Shown here: piece by piece, positions 32,762-41,886 of the stretch
Layout: each line of letters begins with the position of its first letter
Numbering within the stretch: position 1 is the stretch's first letter
Source of the DNA: Mycobacterium neglectum
GTDB taxonomy: Bacteria; Actinomycetota; Actinomycetes; Mycobacteriales; Mycobacteriaceae
Length of the DNA: 64,000 nucleotides
Reading direction: 5' to 3'
Assembly: GCF_002591975.1 (NCBI RefSeq)
Contig: NZ_NVQE01000026.1
Span: 1-64,000 of the forward strand
Notes under the pieces: model-generated
What the model was told of the DNA's origin: nothing
The model's input: the letters and a program-made list of their open reading frames with translations, nothing else
Databases searched by the model: none
Position numbers and translations under genes: made by a program

Positions 32762-34215
32762 CCGCGATGACTACACATGAGCCGGTCGGTCTGGTCGTCG
32801 GTGGAGATCGAATCACCGCGTCCTCTGTACCCCACCATGAACACATCTTCCCAGGCACGGGAGGGCCGAATGCGATCGTTGCGATGGCCGGATCAGCTGA
32901 GATCGACCGCGCAGTCGCCTGCGCGTGGGAAGCACACCGCGAGTGGGCGGGGTTCACCGTCGATCGCCGTCGCGACCTGTTGATCGATCTGGCAGATGTC
33001 ATTCACGAGAACCTGGACGAACTCGCGGCACTCAATGTGCATGACTACGCGGTTCCCATTTCGTTTGCGGGCACTGCCATTCTGCTGGAACGGTTTCTGC
33101 GTCATTTCGCGGGGTACGCGGACAAACCGTTCGGGTTGAGCACACCTGTAGCCGGTTCATTTGATGTGAACCTTGTCGAGCGCGAGCCGTACGGCGTCGT
33201 CGGAGTCATCGCACCGTGGAACGGCGCTTTGGCGGTGGCCGGCGCGTGCGTGGCACCTGCGCTGGCGGCGGGTAATGCCGTGGTGTTCAAGCCATCCGAG
33301 TTGGCGCCTCTTGCCTCGTTGCGCTTCGGAGAACTATGCCTCGAAGCGGGCCTCCCCCCGGGATTGGTCAACGTGGTGCCCGCGGGCCCCGAGGGTGGGG
33401 AAGCCCTCGTCCGCCATCCCGGCATCCGCAAAATCCATTTCACCGGCGGCGGTCACACCGCTCGTGCGGTGGTGCAGGCAGCCGCCGTGAATCTCACGCC
33501 CGTCGTTGCCGAACTCGGCGGCAAGTCGGCCGGCATCGTGTTCGACGATGCCGACCTGGACGCCGCTGCCATGCTGTCTGCGCATCAGGGACCGCTGATG
33601 CAGTCGGGCCAGAGTTGCGCCTGCGCAAGCCGTCTGCTGGTGCATGGATCGGTGTACGACGCATTCCTGGAGCGGTTTTCAGCCGTCATCGACGCGGCAA
33701 TGGTCGGCGATCCCTTCGACACCGCAGTCACGTTCGGCCCTGTCATCAGTGAAGGGGCGCTCGATCGCATCCACGGGGTGATCGAGAACGCCGTTCACGA
33801 GCGCGCCGGTGTACTCCTCACAGGCGGAAAGCGCATAGGCGGTGAGTACTCACGGGGCTACTACATCGAGCCCACCGTATTCGGCGACGTCGACAACACT
33901 TCGAACCTGGCTCAAATCGAGACATTCGGGCCGGTCGTCTCTGTGATCAGGTTTGACGACGATGCCGATGCACTACGTCTGGCCAACGAAACTCCCTATG
34001 GTTTGAACGCCTTCGTGCATACACGCGACCTGAACCGGGCCCATCGCGTCGCGCGAGCCCTGGAGGCGGGGTCGGTATGGATCAACACGTTCAGCGATAT
34101 CTCGCCGCAGGGCCCCTACGGCGGGTACAAGCAGAGCGGCTTCGGTCGCACCGGCGGCATCGACGGACTGCATGAATTTCTGCAGACCAAGAATATTCGC
34201 ATCGGAATGGGCTGA
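32758..34215 (+). CDS. Aldehyde dehydrogenase
   Basis: This 485-residue NAD(P)-dependent enzyme oxidises an aldehyde to an acid. It has the cofactor motif IAPWNGALAVAG, FTGGGHTA, the general base in ELGGKSAGIV, and the nucleophilic Cys in SGQSCACAS. The GTG at 32758 overlaps the CMD gene's stop as GTGA; an ATG three codons later is possible. It follows two alcohol-oxidising SDRs, so the pathway probably runs alcohol to aldehyde to acid. Confidence 0.92.
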   Translation: MTAMTTHEPVGLVVGGDRITASSVPHHEHIFPGTGGPNAIVAMAGSAEIDRAVACAWEAHREWAGFTVDRRRDLLIDLADVIHENLDELAALNVHDYAVPISFAGTAILLERFLRHFAGYADKPFGLSTPVAGSFDVNLVEREPYGVVGVIAPWNGALAVAGACVAPALAAGNAVVFKPSELAPLASLRFGELCLEAGLPPGLVNVVPAGPEGGEALVRHPGIRKIHFTGGGHTARAVVQAAAVNLTPVVAELGGKSAGIVFDDADLDAAAMLSAHQGPLMQSGQSCACASRLLVHGSVYDAFLERFSAVIDAAMVGDPFDTAVTFGPVISEGALDRIHGVIENAVHERAGVLLTGGKRIGGEYSRGYYIEPTVFGDVDNTSNLAQIETFGPVVSVIRFDDDADALRLANETPYGLNAFVHTRDLNRAHRVARALEAGSVWINTFSDISPQGPYGGYKQSGFGRTGGIDGLHEFLQTKNIRIGMG

Positions 34216-34281
34216 GGGCAGCATCGCCGCCACTGCACGCCACCTCAACACGTCGAACCGACTGAAAGGTTCCCGACAGCC

Positions 34282-35562
34282 GTGAATGAACTCGCCGAAA
34301 TCGACTACTTCTCCGACGAAGCCGTCGCCCAAAACCCCTACGAATACTACGAATATCTGCGCGGCAACGGTCCGGTGTTCCGAGAGCCTCACCACGACGT
34401 CGTCGCCGTCACCGGCTACGCAGAGGTCATGGCGGCCTTCAAGGACACCGAGTCCTTTTCGGCGGTCAATGCGATCGGCGGCCCGTTTCCGCCGCTGCCC
34501 TTCAAACCCGAAGGCGACGACATCTCCGCTCAGATCGAAGCCAACCGGCATCGGTTCCCGATTTTCGAACACATGGTCGTCATGGATCCACCCGACCACC
34601 AGCGGGCTCGGTCGTTGTTGAGCAGACTACTCACGCCACGACGGCTCAAGGAGAACGAGGAGTACATGTGGACGCTCGTCGACCGCCAGATCGACGAGTT
34701 CATCGACAACGGTAAGTGTGAATTCCTGGCGGAGTACGCCAAGCCGTTCGCCACCCTCGCTATCACCGACCTACTGGGTGTGCCAGTGGAAGACCGCGAC
34801 GAGATTCGTCATGCGCTGGGTGCCGGCAGGGCGCCCGGTGACACGGTGGGCGCGCTCAACGGTGCCCCGGTCGGCCGTAACCCGTTGAAGTACCTTGACG
34901 ACAAGTTCGCCGGTTACATCGCCGAGCGGCGCCGCGACCCACGCGATGACGTTCTCAGCGGCATGGCCACCGCCACATACCCTGATGGATCGACCCCCGA
35001 ACTTCTGGAGGTGGTGCGGCCCGCCACCTTCTTGTTCGCAGCCGGCCAAGAGACCGTCACCAAACTGCTCAGCGCCGCAGTGCAGACATTGGGCGAACAC
35101 CCTGAGTTCCAGCATCAGCTTCATGACAATCGGAAACTGATCCCCGCGTTCATCGAGGAATCGCTGCGGATGCAAAGCCCCACAAAGGTCGACTTCCGCC
35201 TCGCTCGCAAGACCACATCGCTTGGAAGCGTGCATATTCCGGCCGGCACCGTGTTGATGCTGTGCCTGGGCGCCGCTAACCGAGACCCGGACAAGTTCGA
35301 GAACCCTCATCAATTTCGACTCGACCGCAAGAACGTACGCGAACACATCGCCTTCGGACGCGGAATCCATACCTGCGCCGGTGCGCCGCTGGCACGAGTC
35401 GAGGGACTGGTGACGGTCCACCGTCTGCTCGACCGCATGCGTGACTTGACGGTCAGCGAAGCTGCACACGGGCCCGCCGACGATCGGCGATACTCGTACG
35501 AACCGACCTTTCTGCTACGCGGACTCAGAGAACTGCATATCGAATTCTCGCCGGTCCAATGA
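34282..35562 (+). CDS. Cytochrome P450
   Basis: This 426-residue soluble P450 has the I-helix FLFAAGQETVTKLL (Gln in place of the usual Asp/Glu next to the Thr pair), the K-helix ExxR (EESLR) and the haem loop FGRGIHTCAGAPLAR with Cys near residue 361. It probably hydroxylates or epoxidises the pathway substrate using a ferredoxin from elsewhere. The GTG start is weakly supported (AAAGG 12 bases upstream). I cannot assign the CYP family. Confidence 0.9.
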   Translation: MNELAEIDYFSDEAVAQNPYEYYEYLRGNGPVFREPHHDVVAVTGYAEVMAAFKDTESFSAVNAIGGPFPPLPFKPEGDDISAQIEANRHRFPIFEHMVVMDPPDHQRARSLLSRLLTPRRLKENEEYMWTLVDRQIDEFIDNGKCEFLAEYAKPFATLAITDLLGVPVEDRDEIRHALGAGRAPGDTVGALNGAPVGRNPLKYLDDKFAGYIAERRRDPRDDVLSGMATATYPDGSTPELLEVVRPATFLFAAGQETVTKLLSAAVQTLGEHPEFQHQLHDNRKLIPAFIEESLRMQSPTKVDFRLARKTTSLGSVHIPAGTVLMLCLGAANRDPDKFENPHQFRLDRKNVREHIAFGRGIHTCAGAPLARVEGLVTVHRLLDRMRDLTVSEAAHGPADDRRYSYEPTFLLRGLRELHIEFSPVQ

Positions 35563-35586
35563 GGCGGTTTCTACAGGTGCCGCCGA

Positions 35587-37089
35587 TTACAGATGCAGCG
35601 CCCGAGCGGCCAGCGTCGCGAGTTCGCCTTGCAGATTCGTGATCGGTGCGCTGCCGCGCAGATGGATCACGTTGGTGAGAAGTACGACGTAGGTGTCCGA
35701 GGCGGGATCGATCCACAGCGACGTTCCGGTGAACCCGACATGGCCGAAGCTACCGATCGGAAAGACCATTCCCCGCGGCTTGGAGTGCGGGGTATCGATA
35801 TCCCAGCCGAACCCGCGCAGGTTCTGCCCAGCGATCGCCGGATAGTGCGGAGCAAGCAGCGGATGTTCGGTGTTCGGTGATGCGGCAAGGGCTTCTTGGG
35901 TCGCGGCGTTCGCGTCTACGACCTGTTGGGGCGTATGGCCTGGCTGCTGCGGAGTCGTCATCAACTGCAAGGTCTCCTGTTTCAGCGGAAACTTGCTCGG
36001 GCGCCCTGCCAGTCGATCCAGCAGAGCTTGCGCATAGATGCCGACGTCGTGCGCAGTCGAGAACACCCCGGCGTTGCCTGCCACTCCCCCCATGCGGCGC
36101 GCCGTGGGGTCGTGCACGGTACCTCGCAGCAGAAAGTCCAGATCGGGGTTCGCACCGGGTTCAGCTCGACCCTCTTCGTCACGTGCCGTCGGTGCGATTC
36201 GCGACAGCAGACTGGCGTCCCATTCACCGGCAGCACAAGGTGTGGGCGGCCCGGCAGTGAGCGCAACCGCTGATCCTCTGATTTGTTGTGGCCCACAGGC
36301 TTTGGACATTGACAGATAGCGGGTATCGCCCATGCCGAGCGGTGCGAAGACCTTCTCCTGGACATAGACGTCTTCCGGCTGGCCGGTGATCCTCTCGACC
36401 ATCAGGCCGAGCAGAATGAAGTTGATGTCGGAGTAGCGGAATCCCGCCCCGGGAGACGCCTCCAGCGGCTTGGTGAGCGCACGAGAGAGACCCTCCGCCT
36501 TGTCTCCCCCATCGAGTCCCCACCGACCTCCGAGGTCGATTTCTCCCACCAGACCCGAAGTGTGGGTGAGCATCATGCGAATCGTCACTTCGGCCCGCCG
36601 CGGATCATTGGCCGGGTTGAAGTCGGGCAGATACTTCTGCACCGGATCGTCGAACTGAACCTTGCCTTGTTCGTAGAGCTGCATGACGGCGGTCGCCGTG
36701 GCGAGGGGCTTCGTCAACGACGCCAGGTCGAAGATCGTGTCCTCGGTCATCGGCTCCTCGGGTGCCGGCGCCCCATCCGGTCCGGGCTCGCCTGCAAGCT
36801 TGCGCAATCCGAAGGCTTGATCGAAGACGGTCATGCCATCGTGCCCGACCACGACCACTGCCCCCGGCAGTTTCCGCGCCGCGATTGCACCGGTGATGAG
36901 TCGGGAGACGGCAGCGAATTCCTTGTCACGGGTCGGATTTCGCGACGTCGACGTTGTGGCGGACGGGCTGGTCTGGGTGGCCTGCGTGCTACTGGTTACC
37001 TCTGGCTCACGTGCTTCGGCACATGAGGACGCCGCAACGAGTGCAAGCAGGACAGCTGCAGCGGGAATGGCTTTTCCCAGAACTGACAT
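35587..37089 (-). CDS. Exported beta-lactamase-family serine hydrolase
   Basis: This 500-residue protein has a signal peptide ending near LVAASSC (a weak lipobox, so possibly a lipoprotein), a Thr/Ser-rich linker and a class-C beta-lactamase/esterase domain. The SxxK motif SLTK, YSDINF (Tyr motif) and GHVGFTG are present. The role in mycobacteria is usually an esterase or cell-wall peptidase; resistance to beta-lactams cannot be claimed. Outside the cytoplasmic membrane. Confidence 0.85.
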   Translation of the reverse strand: MSVLGKAIPAAAVLLALVAASSCAEAREPEVTSSTQATQTSPSATTSTSRNPTRDKEFAAVSRLITGAIAARKLPGAVVVVGHDGMTVFDQAFGLRKLAGEPGPDGAPAPEEPMTEDTIFDLASLTKPLATATAVMQLYEQGKVQFDDPVQKYLPDFNPANDPRRAEVTIRMMLTHTSGLVGEIDLGGRWGLDGGDKAEGLSRALTKPLEASPGAGFRYSDINFILLGLMVERITGQPEDVYVQEKVFAPLGMGDTRYLSMSKACGPQQIRGSAVALTAGPPTPCAAGEWDASLLSRIAPTARDEEGRAEPGANPDLDFLLRGTVHDPTARRMGGVAGNAGVFSTAHDVGIYAQALLDRLAGRPSKFPLKQETLQLMTTPQQPGHTPQQVVDANAATQEALAASPNTEHPLLAPHYPAIAGQNLRGFGWDIDTPHSKPRGMVFPIGSFGHVGFTGTSLWIDPASDTYVVLLTNVIHLRGSAPITNLQGELATLAARALHL

Positions 37090-37142
37090 GGTCCCTCAGC
37101 ATAGAGCGAAGGTTGTGGTCGACATCTTGTTACCATCGCGGC

Positions 37143-37949
37143 GTGGTCGACCCGTGTACGCCACCCGGTCGCGACGGAGCGCCGTCTCGTCGCGACGTAC
37201 TGAAATATGCCATCTCCGCCCCAGCTCTTCTGGCTCTCGGCGCGGCCGTCTCGACAATGCACGGGCCGAAGGCATCGGCCGCTGCCGCGAAGTTGATCGA
37301 TTTCACGCACCGCCAGGTTGCGCCGGATTTGATCAAAGCGGCGGGCTTCGACGGGGCACTTGTCTACGTATCCGAGTTGCGGCCGGGCGCGGACTTCGAC
37401 TTCAAGCCCGTCACCCGCGGGTATGCGGACGCGCTGCGCGCCGAAGGCCTCGAGGTTGTCAGCTGCTATCAGTACGGAAAGCCCAATTGGCCGAATGCGC
37501 CATCGGATTACACCCGCGGCTACGACGGTGGCGTGGCGGACGCGCGGACGGCGATGCGGCTGCACACCGCGGCCGGCGGACCCGATACGGCGCCGATCTT
37601 CTTCAGCGTCGACGAGGACATCGACCTCGACACCTGGAACAGCGTTGCGGTCCAGTGGTATCGGGGCATCAACTCGATACTGGGCGTGAATCGCACCGGC
37701 ATGTACGGACACGCAAATGCGTGTGCGTGGGCGATCCAGGACGGCGTCATCGGACCCTCGACCACTCCCGGCCACGCGTGGGCATGGCAGACCAGAGCGT
37801 GGTCGTACGGCGAGCGCGAGCCCGCGGCGGTGCTGTATCAGGACGTCATCGTCACACCGACCGACAAGGGCGTCATCCTGGGCGGGACCAGCGTCGATGT
37901 GGACTTGGTCCTCGCTCCCGATTTCGGGCAGTGGAGCCTTCCGAGATAG
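37143..37949 (+). CDS. Tat-exported DUF1906 glycoside hydrolase-like protein
   Basis: The 268-residue protein begins with a twin-arginine signal (SRRDVLKYAISAPALLALG, residues 18-36) and continues as a DUF1906 domain, a lysozyme-like TIM barrel (LIDFTHRQVAPDLIKAAGFDG, VVSCYQYGKPN, IFFSVDEDID, AWAWQTRAWS). It probably acts on cell-wall glycans. The GTG at 37143 is SD-less but TACCAT stands at -12 to -7, so the mRNA is likely leaderless. Confidence 0.82.
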   Translation: MVDPCTPPGRDGAPSRRDVLKYAISAPALLALGAAVSTMHGPKASAAAAKLIDFTHRQVAPDLIKAAGFDGALVYVSELRPGADFDFKPVTRGYADALRAEGLEVVSCYQYGKPNWPNAPSDYTRGYDGGVADARTAMRLHTAAGGPDTAPIFFSVDEDIDLDTWNSVAVQWYRGINSILGVNRTGMYGHANACAWAIQDGVIGPSTTPGHAWAWQTRAWSYGEREPAAVLYQDVIVTPTDKGVILGGTSVDVDLVLAPDFGQWSLPR

Positions 37950-38010
37950 AAGTCATCCCGGCCCGCTCCAAGAAACCTCCAAGGCCTACCCGCCAGTCTG
38001 CTGTCAGCAA

Positions 38011-38043
38011 GTGCGGGGGCCCCACCCGACGAGGTCCCCGCAC
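38011..38043. terminator. Hairpin between convergent genes
   Basis: GTGCGGGG (38011-38018) pairs perfectly with CCCCGCAC (38036-38043) across 17 nt, midway between two convergent genes. There is no T-run; in mycobacteria such hairpins may still end transcription. Confidence 0.5.
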
Positions 38044-38080
38044 CTGCCGTATTCAGGCAAGCTCGGCCGCGTACCCGCGA

Positions 38081-38410
38081 TCAGTAGTTGTTACAGCTAT
38101 TGGCGATCGACGCCATGGGCCCAAAGTACTTCTGACCCCAAGATGTGGACTGATATTCCGCAACGAGCTGCGCGCGTTCCCCTGGCGGGGAGGACAAGAA
38201 ATTGCCTAGCATGGCGGCGGCGATCGGGTTCGCGTTGAACTTCTGCGCCAGCGCCGGATTCTCGGTATTCAGTGCGGCCATGACCTGCGGATAACTGCAG
38301 GTGGTGTCGACGATCGGGTCGGCGGAGGCCATCGGAGTTCCTGCGGTCAACGAAAGCGCGAGACCGCCGACAGCGGCGACGACCAACTTTTTCAAGGATG
38401 AATTGAGCAT
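38081..38410 (-). CDS. Secreted hemophore-like protein
   Basis: This 109-residue protein has a clear Sec signal (KKLVVAAVGGLALSLTAGTPMASA, cleavage after about residue 30). The mature part of about 80 residues has two Cys (TCSYPQVMAAL and ANSCNNY) that probably form a disulphide, and the helical pattern of mycobacterial hemophore-related proteins (haem-binding, Rv0203-type). Haem binding is inferred, and no ligand residue is certain. Confidence 0.8.
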   Translation of the reverse strand: MLNSSLKKLVVAAVGGLALSLTAGTPMASADPIVDTTCSYPQVMAALNTENPALAQKFNANPIAAAMLGNFLSSPPGERAQLVAEYQSTSWGQKYFGPMASIANSCNNY

Positions 38411-38515
38411 GTTCGGGGACCTTCCAACTTATGCAGTGGCCCCCGACTGGCCCTGACTTCAACAGTGACCCCATGGTAGCGCGCGTTTGCCATGTCGTCA
38501 CTGAGATCGCATTGC

Positions 38516-39439
38516 TCAATCCTGAGCCCGAATGAGCCCGCGGATGTCCGCCCACAGCAGTTCTCGCGCCGACGCTGCAGCTTCAAACGGCATGATCGTC
38601 ATGAAACCATGGAACATCTCTGGGAAATCCCGATGCGCCACAGGTACTTTCGCGTCGCGTAGCCGCGTCGCGTACTCGGCACCTTCGTCGTGCAGGACAT
38701 CGAGTCCCGCCGTCACAACCACGGCCCGCGGAAGGCCGTCATGCGACTCGGCTCGGCCCGGCGCCACCAGATCTGTCGGTTCGGCGCCGTCGAGGTACTG
38801 CTCCCAGTACCACTTCATCGCGGTACGGGTATTCACGTAGCCGGTGGCATACGCCAGGTAGCTCGCCGTCTCGAACGTCGGCTCGATTACGGGGTAGATC
38901 AGCACCTGGCCGACAGGCATCGGCGCGCCGCGCTCACGACACATCAACGAGACCACCGCCGCCAGGTTGCCGCCCGCGCTGTCACCGGCGACGATCAGCC
39001 TCGCGGCATCCACGTCGAGGTCGGCGGCGTGTTCGGCAACCCATCGAAACGCGGCGTAGGCGTCCTCCGCGGCGGCGGGCGCGCGGTGTTCCGGTGCGAG
39101 CCGGTAGTCGACGGATACGACAACGGACTCGGTGTGGCGGGACATCGCCCGACAGAAGCTGTCATGCGAGTCGAGGTCGCACAGCACGAAGCCGCCGCCG
39201 TGGAAGAACACCACCGCGGGGCGAGGGTCGCCGTCGCCGTGCGGGCGGTAGATCCGCACCCTGAGATCACCGCCCGGACCGGGAATGAAGCGGTCATCGG
39301 CGCTTGCGACGTCGTCGAGGTTGCCGACGGGCAGACGACGGCCGACCAGGATGGCCCGCACCTCCTGGGCCGTCATCGTCTCGACCGCGGGGAAGGCCTC
39401 GTCGCTGGCGCGCATGAAAGCCTGCACGCCGTCGTCCAT
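38516..39439 (-). CDS. HSL-family alpha/beta hydrolase (esterase/lipase)
   Basis: This 307-residue carboxylesterase has the hormone-sensitive-lipase signature HGGGF, the nucleophile in GDSAGGN, the acid in TAGLDVLHDEG and the His in FHGFMT. There is no signal peptide, so it acts in the cytoplasm on short or medium esters. The ATG at 39439 fits the family N-terminus; longer readings cross the operator. It is divergent from the molybdopterin enzyme, and both probably answer to the same repressor. Confidence 0.87.
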   Translation of the reverse strand: MDDGVQAFMRASDEAFPAVETMTAQEVRAILVGRRLPVGNLDDVASADDRFIPGPGGDLRVRIYRPHGDGDPRPAVVFFHGGGFVLCDLDSHDSFCRAMSRHTESVVVSVDYRLAPEHRAPAAAEDAYAAFRWVAEHAADLDVDAARLIVAGDSAGGNLAAVVSLMCRERGAPMPVGQVLIYPVIEPTFETASYLAYATGYVNTRTAMKWYWEQYLDGAEPTDLVAPGRAESHDGLPRAVVVTAGLDVLHDEGAEYATRLRDAKVPVAHRDFPEMFHGFMTIMPFEAAASARELLWADIRGLIRAQD

Positions 39440-39480
39440 GAGCCGACGGTAGTACAGCGGCGATCCCGGCACGGCTGAAT

Positions 39481-39496
39481 CTGGACACTTGTCCGG
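39481..39496. promoter_or_regulatory. Operator 1, CTGGAC-N4-GTCCGG
   Basis: CTGGACACTTGTCCGG is an inverted repeat with one mismatch, 42-57 bp upstream of the esterase start. It is the reverse complement of operator 2 apart from one base, so one TetR-type repressor probably binds both. Confidence 0.6.
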
Positions 39497-39576
39497 CTCC
39501 GAAGGTGGCGAAAACGGGCCGATGTGGCAACGGCCCTCATCTCGCAGATTCCGCGGACACACGTCGCGAGACCCCC

Positions 39577-39596
39577 TAGACTGGACAAGTGTCCAG
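39577..39596 (+). promoter_or_regulatory. -10 and operator 2 over a leaderless start
   Basis: TAGACT (39577-39582) is a TAnnnT -10 exactly six bases before the GTG at 39589. CTGGACAAGTGTCCAG (39581-39596) overlaps both the -10 and the start codon, so a bound repressor would block transcription directly. Confidence 0.65.
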
Positions 39597-41841
39597 GCAC
39601 GTTGCGGTGACCTGCCCGCTATGCGAGGCGATGTGCGGACTGCAGGTGCGCATCGACGGCGACGAGGTCGCCGATATCCGCGGCAACCCCGACGACGTGT
39701 GGTCGCGCGGCCATATCTGCCCGAAGGGCACCTCGCTGGCCCATCTGCACACCGACCCCGATCGACTGCGCCAGCCGATGGTCCGGACACCGAACGGTCA
39801 TGTCCCGGTGTCCTGGGACGACGCCTACGCCGAAGTCGAACGCGTGCTGCGACCGGTGCTCGAGCGCCACGGCGCCGAAGCCGTCACCGTCTACGTGGGT
39901 AACCCGGTCGCCCACAACCTGGGGCTCAGCACCCACATCGGCGCACTCATCGGCATGGCGCAGGCCGCGGGAATGCCCTCGTACTACTCGCCCGGCACCG
40001 TCGACCAGTGGCCGCTGAACCTCGTCAGTGCACTGTTGTTCGGCCACATGTGGAACGCGCCGATTCCCGACGTCGATCGGACCGACCACCTGATGATCTT
40101 CGGCGCGAATCCTGCTGCGTCGCAGGGCTCGATGCTGTCGGCGCCCGATCTGATGGGTCGCCTCGCCGCGATTCGCCGGCGGGGCGGCACGGTGACCGTC
40201 GTCGATCCGCGCCGAACACTCACCGCGCAACGCTCGTCGCAATGGGTGCCGATCCGGCCCGGCACCGACGCGCTGCTGCTGTTCGCGATCCTGCGCACGC
40301 TCGAGGAGAACAACTGGGTGCGCCGACCCGCCCATCTCGAAGGCCGCGTCACCGGACTCGACGACGTGATCGCGATGGCCGCCGACTTCCCGCCGGAAAC
40401 CGTCGCCGGCGCGTGCGGTATCGACGCGACGGTCATCCGACAGCTCGCGCACGATCTCGCGCACGCCGAAGCCCCGGTGCTGTACAGCCGCATCGGCGCA
40501 TGCACTCAGGAGTTCGGCACCTTGGCGACCTGGCTGGTGTTCGTGATCAACATTGCGCTCGGCTCGCTGGACCGCGCAGGCGGTTCCGTGTTCCCGAAGC
40601 CGGCCGTGTGGTCGCCGATGTTCATGAAGCCGCCGGACCAGGACGGGCCGGGCTGGCAGTTCGGCCGCTTCCACAGCCGGGTGCGCGGTGCGCCGGAGGT
40701 GTTCAGCCAGTTTCCGGTGAGCTGTCTCGCCGAGGAGATCGACACCCCCGGCGATGGTCGGCTGCACGGGCTGATCACCGTCGCGGGCAATCCGGTGGTG
40801 TCGGCGCCGGGAGCGCGCCGACTCGATGCGGCCCTGGCGACGCTCGACGCGATGATCTCGGTGGACAACTACCTCAACGAGACGACCCGTCACGCCCACG
40901 TCATCCTGCCCGGGCTCTCGCCGTTGCAACGGCCGCACGCCGACGACCTGTACTGGATCTACGCGGTCTCGTCATGCCTGAAATGGTCCGAGCCGGTGTT
41001 CGCGCCCTCGCCGGAACAACCGCCGGAGTGGCAGATCCTGCTGCGGCTCGCCGGCGCGATGGTCGGGGTGCCGATGCCCGAGGTGGACGTCGCCGCCATG
41101 GACGACCTCTACGTGGCCGGCTTGGTCGCCACCGCATGCGCGACACCGGGAACACCGTTGAGTGGGCGGGATCCGCAGGAGGCGACGGCGGCACTGATCG
41201 GGTCCGGCCCGGAGCGACTCGTGGACATGGGGATTCGGCTCGGCCCGTGGGGCGACGACCTCGGCAGGCGGCCCGACGGTTTGACGTTGGCCGAAGTGCG
41301 TGAACATCCCAACGGCCTGCACCTGGGCGACCTGGACGGCGGCCGGCTGGACGACGAGGTGTGCACACCCTCCGGCACCGTCGAATTGGTGCACCAACGA
41401 CTCGTCGACGACGTGCCCCGCCTGCGCGCCCGACTGCTGCGAGCCGACGACGAGCTGCTGCTCACCAGCCGTCGACACCTGCGCTCCAACAACTCCTGGA
41501 TGCACAACGTGCCCGCGCTGATGCGGGGCAAGGACCGCTGCACGCTGCTGATCCACCCCGACGACGCACAGCGAGCCGGCCTGCAGACCGGTGACCTCGC
41601 TGAGTTGTCCACTGACGCGGGCTCGGTGGCGGTGCCTGCCGAGGTGTCCGACGAGATGATGCCCGGCGTGGTGTCGCTGCCGCACGGATGGGGCCACGGC
41701 GTCGACCGCACCAAGCTGCAGGTCGCCAACGGCCAGCCGGGTGTCAACTCGAATCTGCTGAACCCCGCCCATCTGATCGACGTGCCCAGCAATACTCAGG
41801 TCGTCAACGGCGTGCCGTGCCACGTCCGGAATCGAACCTGA
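39589..41841 (+). CDS. Molybdopterin oxidoreductase with N-terminal [4Fe-4S] site (Rv0197-like)
   Basis: This 750-residue enzyme belongs to the DMSO reductase/formate dehydrogenase family. The N-terminus has the cluster motif CPLCEAMCG with a fourth Cys in GHICPKG, then molybdopterin-guanine dinucleotide-binding regions (IFGANPAASQGS, VTVVDPRRT) and a C-terminal cap (PHGWGHGVDR...VNSNLLNP). No signal peptide is visible, so it is cytoplasmic. The electron partner and substrate are unknown. The GTG is leaderless and lies inside an operator. It is similar to Rv0197 by recollection. Confidence 0.85.
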   Translation: MSRHVAVTCPLCEAMCGLQVRIDGDEVADIRGNPDDVWSRGHICPKGTSLAHLHTDPDRLRQPMVRTPNGHVPVSWDDAYAEVERVLRPVLERHGAEAVTVYVGNPVAHNLGLSTHIGALIGMAQAAGMPSYYSPGTVDQWPLNLVSALLFGHMWNAPIPDVDRTDHLMIFGANPAASQGSMLSAPDLMGRLAAIRRRGGTVTVVDPRRTLTAQRSSQWVPIRPGTDALLLFAILRTLEENNWVRRPAHLEGRVTGLDDVIAMAADFPPETVAGACGIDATVIRQLAHDLAHAEAPVLYSRIGACTQEFGTLATWLVFVINIALGSLDRAGGSVFPKPAVWSPMFMKPPDQDGPGWQFGRFHSRVRGAPEVFSQFPVSCLAEEIDTPGDGRLHGLITVAGNPVVSAPGARRLDAALATLDAMISVDNYLNETTRHAHVILPGLSPLQRPHADDLYWIYAVSSCLKWSEPVFAPSPEQPPEWQILLRLAGAMVGVPMPEVDVAAMDDLYVAGLVATACATPGTPLSGRDPQEATAALIGSGPERLVDMGIRLGPWGDDLGRRPDGLTLAEVREHPNGLHLGDLDGGRLDDEVCTPSGTVELVHQRLVDDVPRLRARLLRADDELLLTSRRHLRSNNSWMHNVPALMRGKDRCTLLIHPDDAQRAGLQTGDLAELSTDAGSVAVPAEVSDEMMPGVVSLPHGWGHGVDRTKLQVANGQPGVNSNLLNPAHLIDVPSNTQVVNGVPCHVRNRT

Positions 41842-41876
41842 GCCGGAATCGAACCTGAGCCGGTGCCGACCCTGAG
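41826..41876 (+). repeat. Triplicated 17-bp unit over a stop codon
   Basis: CCGGAATCGAACCTGAG occurs twice in tandem (41826-41842, 41843-41859), followed by a degenerate third copy CCGGTGCCGACCCTGAG (41860-41876). The first copy contains the molybdopterin gene's stop; the third carries the CTGAG that leads into the P450's SD. It looks like a recent slippage duplication. Confidence 0.7.
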
Positions 41877-41886
41877 GAGGTCCCCG

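Noticed and set aside
39619..40938. 439-codon minus-strand frame opposite the molybdopterin gene
   Set aside because: The plus strand carries a motif-complete enzyme; this mirror frame has low-complexity Arg/His composition.
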